The notes beneath the pieces are model-generated. The model searched no databases. It had not been told where the DNA came from and saw only the letters and a list, made by a program, of their open reading frames with translations. Made by a program: the position numbers and the translations under genes. DNA of 64,000 bases, from the NCBI RefSeq assembly GCF_018320785.1, contig NC_054885.1, forward strand, positions 3,360,921 to 3,424,920, given 5' to 3'. This stretch comes from Cheilinus undulatus (taxonomy: Eukaryota; Chordata; Actinopteri; Labriformes; Labridae). Each line of letters starts with the position of its first letter. The stretch's first letter is position 1. Shown here in pieces: positions 1-14,500 of this stretch.

Positions 1-100
1 CTGTCCAGGTTAGTGTGTTGTGGAAAATTATTGAATCAGACAATTCTTATAGTACAATTTTAAAATGTTCTGATCGTTTTTCCTCCATGTCCGTTTCCAG

Positions 101-2561
101 TCTCGTCACTGGGAGGTGTTAGATGATCTGCAGAACATGGACATGTATTCAGTCCCTGGATCAACTCTGGACCTCAGTATTCCTGGGATCTGTGAGGGAT
201 ACCTGATGAAGAGGAGGAAGTACCCGCTCAAAGGCTGGCACAAGGTGAGCACAGGACTTCAGACAAACTGTCATATAAACCAGCATTTGTTGACTCTGTT
301 TATCGTGATTCAGGTGTCAGACCCTGCACAATTTTGTTTCTGCTGGAGCAAAGTAAGACAAAACCCTGACATCAGCCTCTTTCAATTTACAACTTGTTAT
401 AAAGTTAAACAAGATTGTGTCATTTAAAAGATTTAGTGGCATAAAAGTGAAGTTATCAATGCCTTTGGTAACTGTAATGTTTACAAAATGTGACATTTTC
501 TGTATTATAGAGGATATTCCAGCATGGAGGATACCACTCATTCAGCATGTGAATGTTTTTCCAGCACTGTTTCGGAGTGGCCTTTTTTATCTTTCTAAGT
601 TACAAACTGTAAGATAAAGGTTAAAACTTACTTTTAGCTTCTTCTTTGAATATAAAAGTTGTTAATTGGTTGTTTCAGGGTTTCATTTACTTAGGCACCC
701 GTTAGATATACTTTATTTGGCAAGAAAACGAGCCCAAAAAGGGTATTGGTGTCTGAAGATGACCTCACTTTGACATTGACAGAAACAAGACACTTGCTCC
801 CTTATGAAAAGAAAAGCAACCAATGTAGAGACCCTTTATTCCAGTTATGCTCCCAACATAACCCTGTGGATGGCTTTAAGCTGCCCAAATGCATTCGCCT
901 TCATTGGAGCCAGGCTTCAAACATGCAAGCTCCAGATAGTGACAATGCCAATGTTACCTGACCTACCAGCCTTCCAATCCAACTGTGTTTACTGATGGGC
1001 ACAAAGAGTCAAATTTTTACCAGGGCGGACATGTCCCCTCTCCCATGTGTTCTGATTTTTCCTACTTGCCAAATGTCTTATGTGCATTTCTCTTTGTTCT
1101 TGTGCACCAACACCAGCTGCATGGTGACTTTAAACCTTAAATTAAGTTGGCTTGTTGTTTAACTTGCTCTGATTTTTGCTTTTTCAGAGATACTTCTTGT
1201 TAGAGAAAGGAATTCTGAAGTACTCCAAGACGCAGCAAGATGTAAGTGATGCTGTCTGTTTATCCTCACTGATTCCAGTGCAGTCTTACCAGTCTTAGTA
1301 ACATTAATCGAACTGCTCGATATAAGCTTTGTGTTTTGATTTTAGATCCAGAGAGGGAAGCTTCATGGCTCACTGGACGTCAGTTTAGCAGTTATGTCCA
1401 TCAACAAGAAGTCCAAACGTATCGACCTGGATGCTGGAGACAACCTCTACCACCTCATGGTAACTCAGACAGAGCTGTACTGAAAGTCTTTACAATCCTG
1501 ATAATATTTACAGTAGATTAAAATGTTTTAAACGTCATTAGTAAGTATTTATGTTTAGCACAAAATCATATTTGTCACTAAGTTTGGCAAACAAAACTAT
1601 AAAGTACACTTGACTTGCTCTTTATCACAAGTTTAACTCATTGTAGTCGACATGATCAAAAAAAATAGAAAAATACAAAGGGTTTAACAACTCTGTGAAG
1701 TCTGTAAGCTGCCACAGTGATGCTTAAGGTAAAATTCTAAGGCATGCAAAACTATGCACACAATGAAAGAGCTAACGTGCTGATGATCAGCTGGCTAAAT
1801 AGTCTCTGTTTAGCATCTTAGTTTAGTGCAGCAGGGTGCTAATTCCTGATAATTACCAAGTTTTAAAGTCATAAATGTGAGAGCCAATATTGCCAAAAAC
1901 TGTGGCATAATCAGAGTAAACGAGGAAGAAATGGATAAACACAGACTCTAAAGGTTTAATTATTTATCTCTTTTCATTTGATTGAGAGTTCTGAATGTTT
2001 TAGTGGTGATTTCACACAAAAATGTCATCTTTTTGCAGGGAGCAGGTGGCCTAGTGGTCAAAGGCGCTCCCCATGTATGCGGGTTGCCCGGGTTCAAATC
2101 CGGCCTGAGGCACTGTACCGCATGTCTCTCCCCCACTAGTGACCCTGTTTCCGATTCTATCCACTGTCCTCCTCTATCTAATAAAGGCACAAAAATGCCC
2201 CAGAATAAATCTTTAAAAAAAAAGGAGTCATCTTTTTATCAACCCTATGGCAAATCTTAGAAGAAGAATTAAATCATTGTTTAAATATTCTATCAAATGT
2301 CTGAGTATTTGATTGTCTACCATCCTACTATTTTTCTGTATCCCTAATTTTTTTGTTCTTTTCTGTTATTTTCTTGCTTTTTCCCCTTCTTAGGCAAAGA
2401 GCCAGGACCTCTTCTACATCTGGTTGACCAAGCTTTGTGCCCATCGGGTGTTCAGGAAAAATGAGGCGATGAGCGTCCATCATGGCGTCCTTCACGCTCT
2501 GTCTATGGGTCCAACCAACCTGCCAGCCATGGCAACACTGGCCCAGCAGAACAGAGCAATG
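101..2561 (+). other. osbpl7: PH domain exons of osbpl7
   Basis: Four exons (101-244, 1188-1241, 1346-1459, 2394-2561) encode a pleckstrin-homology domain. It opens at [20 protein letters not shown], continues through [14 protein letters not shown] and KLHGSLDV, and ends near [12 protein letters not shown], whose tryptophan is the invariant residue of the last PH helix. In this family the PH domain binds phosphoinositides and directs the protein to the plasma membrane. The introns between the exons contain only a SINE that I can identify. Confidence -1.
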
Positions 2562-5500
2562 GTTGGTGGAGATATAAGTTATTTAATCAGAAGATTAAAC
2601 TCTTTGTAGCCCATTTCCATTAAAAAATCAAGCAAATGTATAGAAGACTACACAATTAATGTTTTAGCACCTTCTGAGCAAAATTTATTTTAAAAAATGT
2701 CTGAAATATTATCTGTTATCACAATCCTACATGAAACTGGAGGTTTTGTCACAATAAGAAGAGAAATCTGATCACTTTCTGAGACTGTTTCAATACAAGC
2801 AATCTTGTGAGTTTTCAGATTTAATGCTTATTTCGAAACTCTATGAATGGGGATCATAAACTCTATAAATCAGGTGCAACAATCCTAGAAAAAAGCCTGG
2901 GAAATACTTAAGCACTTAAATGTTTTAAATGTTGCAAAAAAAGAGGAATATGTAAGAATTTTTCTTCTGACACTCCTTCACACCATCTTTCTCCAGCTTC
3001 CTCATTACGCCAGCTCAGCATCCATTTACCAACCAGAGATGATAAACCCCACACCCGCCTCCATCCCCACCATGGCCTCCAACCCTGCCATGGCCTCCAT
3101 CCCCACTATGGCCTCCAACCCAGGTGTGACCAACAAGGTGTCAGCCTGGCTGCAGCAGACCCACGACATCGACGCTACATCAAACGGTAAGGACCAGAGG
3201 AAAGCCTGGTTTTAACAATAGAAACCAAAATACCCACTACATTTTTAATTGTTTATTCTAAACGAGAGATTTCATGTTGGAGGTAGAGTTATGCCCACAC
3301 GGGGTTTTTTATAGATGTTCCCAAGCCCCATCATTTTTCAGAGTTTCATGCAAATGCGTGTGTGCCTAATGCCCCGAAAAAGGAGCCCATGTGGGCGGAA
3401 AAAACCTTTATACACCTATGATGGAGCTCTGGCACTGATAAGGCTGTCCTGGTTCTCTCTTGCAGGTTAATGTAGTTAAATACTTATATTTATATATAGA
3501 AGCATAAAAACTAGGACATAACCATGCGTTAGAATGATGTTCACTCATGTTTTTGTAGGAATCGATGTTAACATTGAAATTTCCCACCTCCTGCATCGCT
3601 CATTCTTGATCCTGTATTTTCAGACCTGGCTCGCTGTCAGACCGAGCTCACAGAGCTCGCTCAGCTCATTCAGCGCCTCCACTGGCTCGAAGGGGGACTG
3701 CCGATCACAAACACAGACCTGGAGATGAGGATCAGCATGCAGGTGAGAACTCTGGTTACAGGTGTTGATGTTAGGGATTGGTCAGACAGTGTTTCGCTGG
3801 ATTTTTTTTCTTTTTTGTAGCCAGTCTATTTTTAGGCCTTAACCTTTAATTCAAAGAGAGATACACCTGATTTAAAATGCCTTCGACTTAAAATATTTGA
3901 ATTATAGAGACAAGAAGGTAAACATCAGACCTATAACTGATTTTTTTTCTAGCATAGTGAAAATAGAATCTGTTTTAGCTCCAGTCTTGTTTTGCAGCAG
4001 AGGCTGCAGGAAATGTTTGTACTATTGTTTCTCTGTATCTTAAAAGAAAGCATAACTAAAGCTCTTTTGCTTTTTTACAGCTAAGGCTTCTGCTCTTTTT
4101 CAGAGCAGCATTATAGTTTGCATAATCCTTTGAAGATCTTTATTTAAAGGAATCATATTTAGGTCAAAACCTACAAGTCAGATCAGATTTATGTGAAATA
4201 AAACCAGATACTCTGACATGTGTAATTTTAGAGCTTTGTACTGAAGAAATGTTTGTGTTTGGATAAAAAGAGGTCAGATTTAGCTACTTATTTCACCTTT
4301 AAATATCCTTAACTCTGTTTATCTGTTTCAGAATCTCACTCTGGAGAAACCAAAGAAGAAGCCAGGGAAAGTGTTTGGTCACTCCAGGACTTTGTCCCGT
4401 GTTGAAGCTCTGGGAATGGTAGGACAGTGTTTGAGTTTTTCTTAATCTTGAATATTCTATACATATAGTTTTTTATCTTTTAGTTGTGATATTTCACCTC
4501 TGCCTTGTGTTCTTCAGTTCAGTTCCAGTCACCTGAGCACAAACGGCAGTTCTGGTTTGGGAGCATCCATTCAGTCCATCCCTGACTACGTCTACTCTCA
4601 GCTATCCAACCCCCAGGTGACCTCACCTGAGGCCAAGAAGCTCCACCAAGACATCTGCACTGTTTCTCAGAGAAGTACGATTTTTTTTGTCTTAGATCTT
4701 TTAAAATATCATAATAAACAACATTAAATCAGAATATTCAGCCTTGTTCCTGTCTACTAAGAAATCTTGTATATCTTTCATTTTGCTGTGCATAAATGGT
4801 GTCAGTTTTTCTCAGACCAGTTCTTAAAACTGTCTCTAAAAAGTTTTAAATTTAGATATAAAAAGTGTGAAGGCACTTTCTGCAGGACTTTGCTTCCCAT
4901 ATTTGATAATAAAGAATAATGAATTATCTCATCTAGGGAGTGTAGGACTTTAGTTTTTGTTGGTGGTATCCAAACGGGGTTAGTTATTGATGATTTTTAC
5001 TAGATTTATATCAGAACTTGGTATTCTGGCATCATGACAAAACAGATGATACACTGGAATTAAAGATTAGAAACATCAGCTTTGCTACTCTTCATTACAG
5101 TTCATTTTATGTGTCTAATTAAAGATGGTGACTAGAAAAGCTTGTGTTTTATTTGTAGTTCATACTTCCCTGAAGTCCATCCATGATGTTTTAACCTTTG
5201 AGAGAGAGAGACTGAGGCAGGCCTGGACTGGACCAGACCTGAGACAGAACACCTCGCATCAGCTCGCCACTCTCTGCAGCACGCTGTCCGAGGTAACACA
5301 CTCATTCACAAACACAAACAAAGGTGTTAGGAGCACAGCAAGGGTTTCATCAAACTTGAATAAGCGCTGTTTCCTTAAGTTAAAAGTGTAGCTGTCTGAC
5401 ATGAATTTATAGACTTTCCCTCCCTCTTCCTCTCTGTTCACTCCCCCTGTCACCCTCCTCACTTTTACCTTCACTCTGATTTATTTACTTTAATAAAGAG

Positions 5501-8500
5501 TGAGCTTGAAAGAGAGAGAGAGAGTGAGTATCGGGGCTGAGAAAAGACAAAGGAGGCCCAGCCCTCGCTGTCTGTTGGTTTGTGAAACTGTTGAGCAGGT
5601 TTGGTTTGTTTTTAAGACACAAGTTATCACAGGCACGTCTCCTCCAGGAACACACCTTCACAGTCTCCCTCTCTCCACTCACAATCTCTGTCACACACTG
5701 AAACTGAGCAGACTGATTGGATGATTCCTGCTGTCAGGCTGACAGTTTTAGTCACTCTTCTTGTTCGGTGTTGCATGAGCTTTCCTCTCTGCATGTTTTC
5801 TGTCATTTCTGCATGTGACTCCTCGTCTTTTTCAACCAGCTGAGCATCAGTCGTTGTGGCTTTGGGGTTTTATTTTTGTTGTTTAGTTGCCTGGCAGCTG
5901 GCCGGAGCAACTGATTCACGAGGAAACATGTTGGTTAACCTGGGGAAAGTTCTGCAGAGCAGGTTCAGTAAAGTCTGGGATTTCTGAGGGAAACTGGCTC
6001 CACGAAACAAGTAGAGTTAGTAGTGGATCCCTTATTTTACTAACAGTGTTATAAAAGCAGTAGTGTTTGAATTTAAAAGTTTTGTCCCGAAAAAAAGGAG
6101 CCAGACTGAGAAATCATCAACAGATTGTTCCTTTTTCTGCCAAACAAATGTTACAGGATGCAAACGCCCCCTTTTCTGTGAGCACATAGAGTCTGAATCT
6201 GAACACAGGAGTTCTTAACAAAGCTAAAACACTGTTCTCCATTCTCTGAACCAAATGGTCAGGTACCCAGACTCATTTAACAAACCTGTTGGCATAGCCT
6301 TACGCACTTCTCCTAGCTAGACACAGTTTGCAAAACCCACTTGCTGCTCTTTTCAAATCTCCAAAAACATTCTTGCACTCTGTAAAACACATGTTGCATT
6401 GTGATGTACTTGTAATGCAGAAGGTGACCACTGGGGGCAGAAGTTAGGCACAATTTAAGCTTCAAAAACTCATCTCTACTGATGTGGAACCAGTTTAGGC
6501 CACTTCAGAAAGTGAGTTAGATTTGATATAAAAGATGGAGGGAGAACATCTGAGAGTCTGAGGAAGAGGAGTGAGAGAGAAGACAGAGAGGAAGACCAAC
6601 ACTAAGAACAGTCATTTATCGGGATGTGTCATTTTATCTTTATGTCAGTATCGACACATATTAGCATCAGTAAATATGAAAATTATGCCGATATTTTGGC
6701 TATAAAAATCTGCCTATATCAGCCGTATAAACAAGAAGTTAGAGGAGTTTTAGTCTGGACCAACAGACCTTCATCAGCTTGTGGAAATATCATGAAAGAC
6801 GTACCGCAATAGGCTGGTCGCAGTTTGATAATTGGGTTTATCCTTCACGTTGTTCTACTGAAATCAAGTTTAGTCGTGAGAGTTTCTGTGAGATCTCAAA
6901 TCTCCACCGTGAAATCACTAGTGCGGACAGCAGGTGTGTGGTCTCACATTTTTGCCAAATCGTGTTGTGTTTACATTTGGAGGATAACAATGATATAAAT
7001 CACTTGAAACTGTCCTTATGTCCTTAGTTTTTCAAATTTTTTTATTTTATTTATTTTGCAAATATGAATGTAATGAATATCAGCTAAAATCCAATATTGT
7101 GCATCCCTTGAAATATCAGATGAAATTCAAGTAACAGTGATAGTCATTTCTCATAGAATGACAACGAGGGATGAAATATCAGCCAGTGTTATGTAATGCA
7201 TAAACTAAGGCTGAGTTTTAATTATTTCTTTAGGGAAAAAATAAAAATAAAAAACAGAAGTAGAAAACAAAGATTCTGACACTGCAGTCTGCTCTTGCAT
7301 TGCCAACTTTCATCTGGTTGTTTGCCATGATGAATCAACCTAATGAAGTGCAGTGTCTGTTTTTTTTAGATTAATTTTGGCTTTTTGTCCCTTTATTAAT
7401 AGTAAGTAAAGTTTATTTGCATTTTTCACAGACAGCAATCACAAAGTGCTTTACACAGACAAAAAATACAGTGAATAAAAGTGATGGTATTAAATCACCA
7501 CATGACTGCAATAGTCGTAACAACAATAGTATAGTATGAAAATATCAGCAATAACATTAGAAACACACACAATATAAACAGTTCATACTACATGAAAGAG
7601 AAATCAGTTAACCAAAGGCCTGTCTGAACAGGTGAGTCTTTAACTGACTTTTAAAGTAATTCACAGAGTTTGCAGAGCACAAATACAGGGGCAGCTCATG
7701 CCACATTTTTGGGGCAATGGCTTGAAAAGCTCTATCACCCTGAGTCTCTAGGTGAGTGCGTGGGACAGAGAGAAATTCTAGTATGTTTGATCTGAGCTGG
7801 CGGGTTGTCTGGATGGGGTGGAGAAGGACAGTGGATAGAATCAGAAACAGGGATGAGAGAGTGGGGGACAGACATGCTGGACCGGATTCCAACCCCGGCT
7901 GCCCACATACATGGGGCGCGCCTTAAACCACTAGGCCATTAGCACCCCGTGTAATGTTTAGAAGCAAAAGAGCATATCTTTGAATTGTGCTGTAAAAGTG
8001 TGCTGGAGTGTTTTGTGCTTTGATTGTTGACTTTTCTACGTATTCCCCTCTTCAGGTGTGCAAAAGGTTTTCCTTCTTTCAATGTTCATTTTGGAAAATT
8101 TTACTGTTTTTTTGCAGTTGTGGAATTTACAGTAACTTTACCCTGTAGCAACCACTGACCTGAGTGTTCTCTATTATCTCTAGTGTTTGGCTTGTGATGG
8201 CTGTGTTTACAACGTGAGAATAGAGTTTGTTTGATTTTGACCACGGATTCAGAGGTTTTTTTGAAAAATAGCTTGAAAACTGTGGTTTGTGTTCAGTGTT
8301 TAGAGAAAAGGGAGAAAGAGATGGTTGATAACCGACTTTGTGATATCTGTCATCTCTAACTGGAGCTTCAGGTTTTGTCGAGCCAGATGCTCAAACACGT
8401 ACGGGTTTCTTCTCCATTCCTCGGTCATTTCACAGATTTCCTCTTTTTTGATGGGCTATGACTCCACTCAAATCAGAGAGTGATGTTTGAATAAAAGCTG

Positions 8501-11500
8501 AGTTAGGTTTTTGGAATGTGAAAGCTTTTGGAGCTCAAGTCAGTCTCTAGACCAAGAGTCTAAATCCTTTTGAGACTCTGCTGCATCTAATTCAACCTTT
8601 TCTTTAGTCTTGCATCATTTAAACTTCTTATATAAACACTGAAACACTCCTAAAGTATGTTTAGACTCACCAACTTAAGCTTTTAGAACTTTAAACTGCA
8701 GTTGTAGAGGAAGAAATGGTCATTTTGACTCATTCAAGTACAAAAAAGCAGTAAATTCCAGCAAAGCTGCATGCTTGTTTTGCATGTTTCAGTTTAAAAA
8801 TGTCTCTGCCTTGTCTCTGCTTTGGCCTCCCTCACGGTATGTTTTTGCTGTCCTGTGTTTCCTCTGCGTGTGTCTTGCATGGCTGCTCTGTGTATTCATG
8901 TATCAAACCTTTGCATGCTGTTTCAGCTTGACATACAGTCACGTCTGACCAAAGTCCACTCGCTTTCCCTGTCCTCTGACTCTACCGACGAATCCTTCTG
9001 CACCGTCCGTCCTGACCAGGTGTGTACTGCGCTGTGGTTCTGAAAGTTTCTCTCTCTGTCCATGTTTCAGTATCCACGGTCTCTCATTTTCATGCATCAT
9101 CATCTGGCACGTAACTTTTTTCATGGGAGGAATCTAACAGCTGTTATAAACTGGGTGTGTGCAGGCTGCATGGCTGCTTGATTTTATTTCAGGCGTGCAT
9201 CTTAACCAGTCAGTGCTACATCTCATGCACAGAGAATCTAGGGAATAAAGGTCTTAAAATTTTAACCACAAACCATGCACATCTCTTGGACAAACTGGAC
9301 AGGAAATGCTAGATAGAGAACCATATTTACCTTGTTTTAACATATACTTATTTCCATTTCTGGCATTTCTGTCACCTTAGTAGTACAGAATACTTTTATT
9401 TTGAATTTTCCTGGCTCTATTCTACAAGGATCAAGTCACTTGAAGGGAGATTTATTGAGTTAAAAGTTATAAAGAAAGACAGGAATGTGGCTGCAGGGAG
9501 ACACAGCCAACACGTAGCACAAAGACGCCTGGTATGACGGTGCAAGCTGGAGCTGACATGCGCTGCAGCTGTCACACAGCCAGCACGCACCCAGTCTGAA
9601 CCAGTTGAACTCTCCTGCAGGTTCCCACAGCAGAGCTCATGTAGGATGAACAGATACAACCTGTGATAAGAAAAACATGTCAAAGACAGTAGGGGGTGTT
9701 TCCACCTAAATGTGTCGCAAAATTTTAACAAATTATTTGCAATTTGGCAGGTGATACAGCAAATTTATGTCTGTTTCTATCCAGTGTTTGCAAATATTAG
9801 GAGTCAACAGGTTGAGCAGAAGGCAGCATTAACTTGAAAAGGGAAAATGCTGCATAAGTAGAGGATTTTATCATCAGAAATAGAGTTTTTAACAACGTTT
9901 TTCTGAATTTATGAGCTCTTTGAAGAGATCTAGTAACAGCCCTGAATGCTGACGTAATCGTGTTTATCCTCCGCTCGGCTGCTTATTGTTTTTCCACCGC
10001 AAAAAGATGCACTTTTTTCCTCCTCTTTCAAGCACAGATACTTAGAGCTATAATCTGACTTGTTGATTTACAATTTGCAGCAATTCCAGTCATGTTTTAT
10101 TAACAAATATTAAATGCACATAAACTGGTGGATCAAACCCTCACTAGTGCAGTCATGCTCTTTGAGCTGATGGTCCCATTAAGCCATCCTGCTCTGCTGC
10201 AACACTTATTTTTGTTTGATTTATCTGTAGATTATTCTTCTCTTTATGTTTGTCATATTCCAACACTTTTTATCTAAAATAAGTCCAAAAGCAGAAGATT
10301 AGTGATGCAAGGCACTGGAATTTTGCTGATATTTACAGATTCATTCAGCTGAGCTCGATACAAATACTGTTCTGTAAATGTGTGTTTCAGAACTAAAACT
10401 GAGTTCCTTAAACACACATCAGGTTTAAGGAATAAGGATGAATGGAGGAAAAGACATGAACTGATGTACAGCTGTTTGTTCTGCTTTAAAATCCCCAAAC
10501 GTCTTCACATTTACCGCCAATATTTTCGGCAGATGTAGGCAAGTTTTAACAGATGATATATTGGTTACAAATGTTGTCAAAAAATGTAATTTCTGCTGAT
10601 GCTGATATCATGCCTATATCTATAATCTATTATCAAAATATTTAGTGATTAATTGTCTTTCTTTCAACGGTCTTTATTCCTAATTGATGCAGCTCTACTG
10701 TAGAAATTTTGTGGATGACATTGCTATGGACTGAACTCTTTACTCTCTTCACTCTGGGGTTCTTTTGTGCTTACGTTAATTCTCCTGTAACATTTTTCCT
10801 CCCTGAAGTCTAACAGTCTGGCTTTAACTGTCACTCGGTCCAAACTGGTCATTTAAAATCTAAAAGCAAAGTTAAACCCATAATCTGCTGTCTGCACAGA
10901 GGACTCCATCCATGGGTCGTCACAGTCATCGGGCGCCGTCTGTGGCAGATTCTATGGCCGAGTATTTCGACGCCAGCGAGGTGATCGTGTGTGAGACGTC
11001 GTCTGAAGCCGAGGCGTCTGATGAGTCGGGTCTGAGTGACATCACGACCACGAGCAACTCCGAGCCAGAAGAGGGACACAGTGAGTGTTCAGCTTTATCA
11101 AGCAGATTTTCATGACCGGTCGAAGGCTTTAAATAATATCTCTCCCCTCTCTTCCTTTTCAGCCACGGCCACCCTCAACTACAGAGCAAGTCTGAACAAC
11201 GCTCAGGAGAGACCGAGCCCAGTGCCACCCAGTACCGGTAACACCCTTTTTCAGCTGAACTTTGACATCAGTCTATTTAGACAGCTTATGAGAAATGATT
11301 ACCACACAAAGTAATGAATACACTAAATCAGTGGTTCCCAACCTGGGGTCCAGGCCCCCCTAGGGGGGGCGCCAAAGACTTTGGACCTTGTCTACTTTGA
11401 TGTTCTCAATATTAGATGTAAATACATATTTTTTTTTAAAATCATGGTAAGAAACATAATTTACAACAGTGTATTAAGACCACCCTGAAAGATAAAAAAA

Positions 11501-14500
11501 TTAGAGGATTCATTCAATTTTTTTTTTTTTTGGGGGGGGGGGGGGGTTGGATAAAAAATAAACTTTTTTTTAAGATCATAAAGTCTATCTATATTTATAA
11601 GACGACAAACTCAGAATTTAAAAGTTTTAAAAGTTGTAAATAAAAAAGTATTAAAACATCAAAAATATATGAAGTTTTTAAAACCATAAATTGACAACAT
11701 TTTAATAAAAATATATGAGAAACCAAACTGAGACAGCTGTTGGATAGTTGCCTTTTAATTTTCTAATCTCAAAAATGTAAAGTTTTGGTTGGCGTGCATT
11801 TATGACTTTAAAAGTTCAAAATTTCTATTTTTTTTCTTTTAAATTAATGAACTTTTAAATGTAAGAATTTAGAGTTTTTCTTAAGAATGAACAGATCATC
11901 AAATGTTTTTTTCTAGAGTGGATTATGTCAATGAAAAAAATAAAAATTCACATGTATTTTTTCCAAGTGGGTCCTGGGGGGCTGAGCTTTTCTTACATCA
12001 AATAGGGGGTCCCTTAGGGAAAAAGGGTTGGGAACCACAGCACTAAATGAAAAAGTTAAATTCAGGCCCTTTAAAATAATGTAGGAGACCGACTAAGAAT
12101 TTCAAATATAAAAATTTAGAGTTATAAGCGATCTCTATCTTTTTATATTTTATTTTTTGAAACGGGATAAAACTAAGGAGAAGTTTAGTCATCATGTGAC
12201 GTAGATGTCTGCAGGTGTGAAGAAGAGAAGTTCACCTTAGAGTCTCAGAAGGAGTCTTTAAGAAGTCTGTACTTTGTCTCTGTGATCCAGGCCGTCGCAC
12301 CACCCTCCCCGCTCCAGGAACAGACAACAGCCACATCGGCATCATGACCATCCTGTACAACAACATCGGGAAGGATCTGTCCAGAGTGTCGATGCCGGTG
12401 GCTCTGAACGAGCCAGTGTCTCTGCTGCAGAGACTCAGCGAGGAGCTCGAGTACACCGAGCTGCTCGACATCGCAAACCACATCGACGACCCGTTTGAGA
12501 GGATGGTGAGTTTGACTTGCTTTTATACCTTTTATACAAGATTTGTTCTCAATTTTTTTATTTTTATTTATTTATTTTTTTTGCATCTTTTGAGCTTCTG
12601 GTGTGACTTTATGCAGAATCTCTACACTCAAGATAAAAGAATCAACCAGTTTTTATTTAAATATCACAAGAACAAGAGTCCATACATGAGTCAAATCTCT
12701 AGAATACTGTTTTGCTGTCTTTATTTGGACTTCTATTGTTGTGTTGCCTTCATATTATCCTGTGGGCTCTTTACATTGTTTTATTTTTAAGATGCCTGCA
12801 GTGTTTAATAGAACAGGGGGTAAATAATCTGCTTTTGAAAAATTAAAGAAAATGTTAGATGTTTGTGTGATATTAACCATTTTAAAAGATGTTTATATAA
12901 CAAATGATGATATTGTGACTGAATTATTGTCATGATATCGTGCTTCTTTTGACCCTGTCCTCTATATTCATTCTGTCTCCAGGTGTACGTGGCAGCATTC
13001 TCCATCTCCGGTTACGCCTGGGCCACCTGGAGGTATCGCTACAAACCCTTCAACCCGGTCCTGGGAGAAACCTACGAGAGAGAAGACCGAGGCTTTAAAT
13101 TCGTCAGCGAGCAGGTGAGCAGCAGAGAAACATCCTGATATATCACTCTTGAGGTTAATTTAACAGTTTTCAGAGCAAAGGGAGCGGTCTAAAAAGCCCC
13201 GCTGCTGTTGTACTGTGTAGTATCTCCTATTAAAATGCCTCTGGTCCAATCGGATGACTTTGTCTGATCTGACTGATGACTGTTTTTCTACCAGGTCAGC
13301 CATCATCCTCCCATCTCTGCGTGTCATGCTGAGGCAGAAAACTTCACCTTCTGGCAAGGTAGGAGGAACAGGAGTGTAGGAACGAGCCTCTTCTCCTCCT
13401 GTAGAGTTCAGCAGAGATGCAGCCTGATACTCTGTTTGCTTTTGTGTTTCAGATCAGAGATGGAAGAACAAGTTTTGGGGGAAGTCAGTGGAGATCATCT
13501 CGTCTGGACCCGTAAACGTCTCACTGCCAAAGTAGGTCAAAACTTCAGTTACACAGTTATTATCTGTAGCTCATATTAGACCAGCACTGCTGTGTGGAAT
13601 GGATTTATTTATAATAGTCTAAATATTCTAATCACCTCTGTGTGATTTTTACTGCTTTAAGCCCACTTTTGTTACTTCTTTATGCCACCTTTTGCCCATT
13701 TTTTGACTTTTTTGTCCTGCCTTTTACAGTTTGCATTTTTTCCCCCATTTTTGCCACTTTTCACCCATTTTAAGCTGCCTTTTGCCATTACAGGACACTA
13801 TTTTTCCCAATTTTTGCCACTGTTTGCTGCCTTTTGCCCATTGTGCTCTCATTCCACTAATGTTTTGTCTTTTTTTTAACCACTTTTTGACCATTTTTGC
13901 CACCTGTAGCTCTTTTTTTGGTCACTTTTCACCCAAATTTTGCCACTTTCTGCCCTTTTTTGCCACATTTTCTTGCCCATTTTTGTCACTTTTCATCCAG
14001 TATTTGGCATTTTATGCCGATTTTGCCCCTTATCACCTTTTTTTGCTGCTTTTTGACCATTTTGCCACCTTTAACTTACTTTTATTGCTACCTTAAGCCA
14101 ATTTTGCCACTTTACAACACATAGATTGTGGCTCTTGCGATGGTATTTTTTAAAAACAATTTGGCTCTTTGGTTCAGTAACGCTGATCTAAGACATGATT
14201 AAATGTTAGTGTTTTATTTCCTAATCTTCTAAATTTTTGTTTGCAGTTATGGCGATCACTACGAGTGGAATAAGGTGGTAACGTGTATCCACAACGTGCT
14301 GAGTCAGCAGCGCTGGTTGGAGCACTACGGCGAGGTGGTGATCAGAAACTTGAAGAGCGACGTTTGCACCTGTAAGATCACGTTTGTCAAGGTGAGAACA
14401 AACACAGGTTCATGCAGGCTGTTAGTTAATAATATAAAAGTGACTGCTCTCCTCTTTAACGCCGTCATCGCTCCGCTCTGTGTTTCAGTCTCGCTACTGG

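Noticed and set aside
2035..2110. tRNA gene
   Set aside because: A and B boxes are present but there is no closed cloverleaf; the body and A-tail show it is a SINE.
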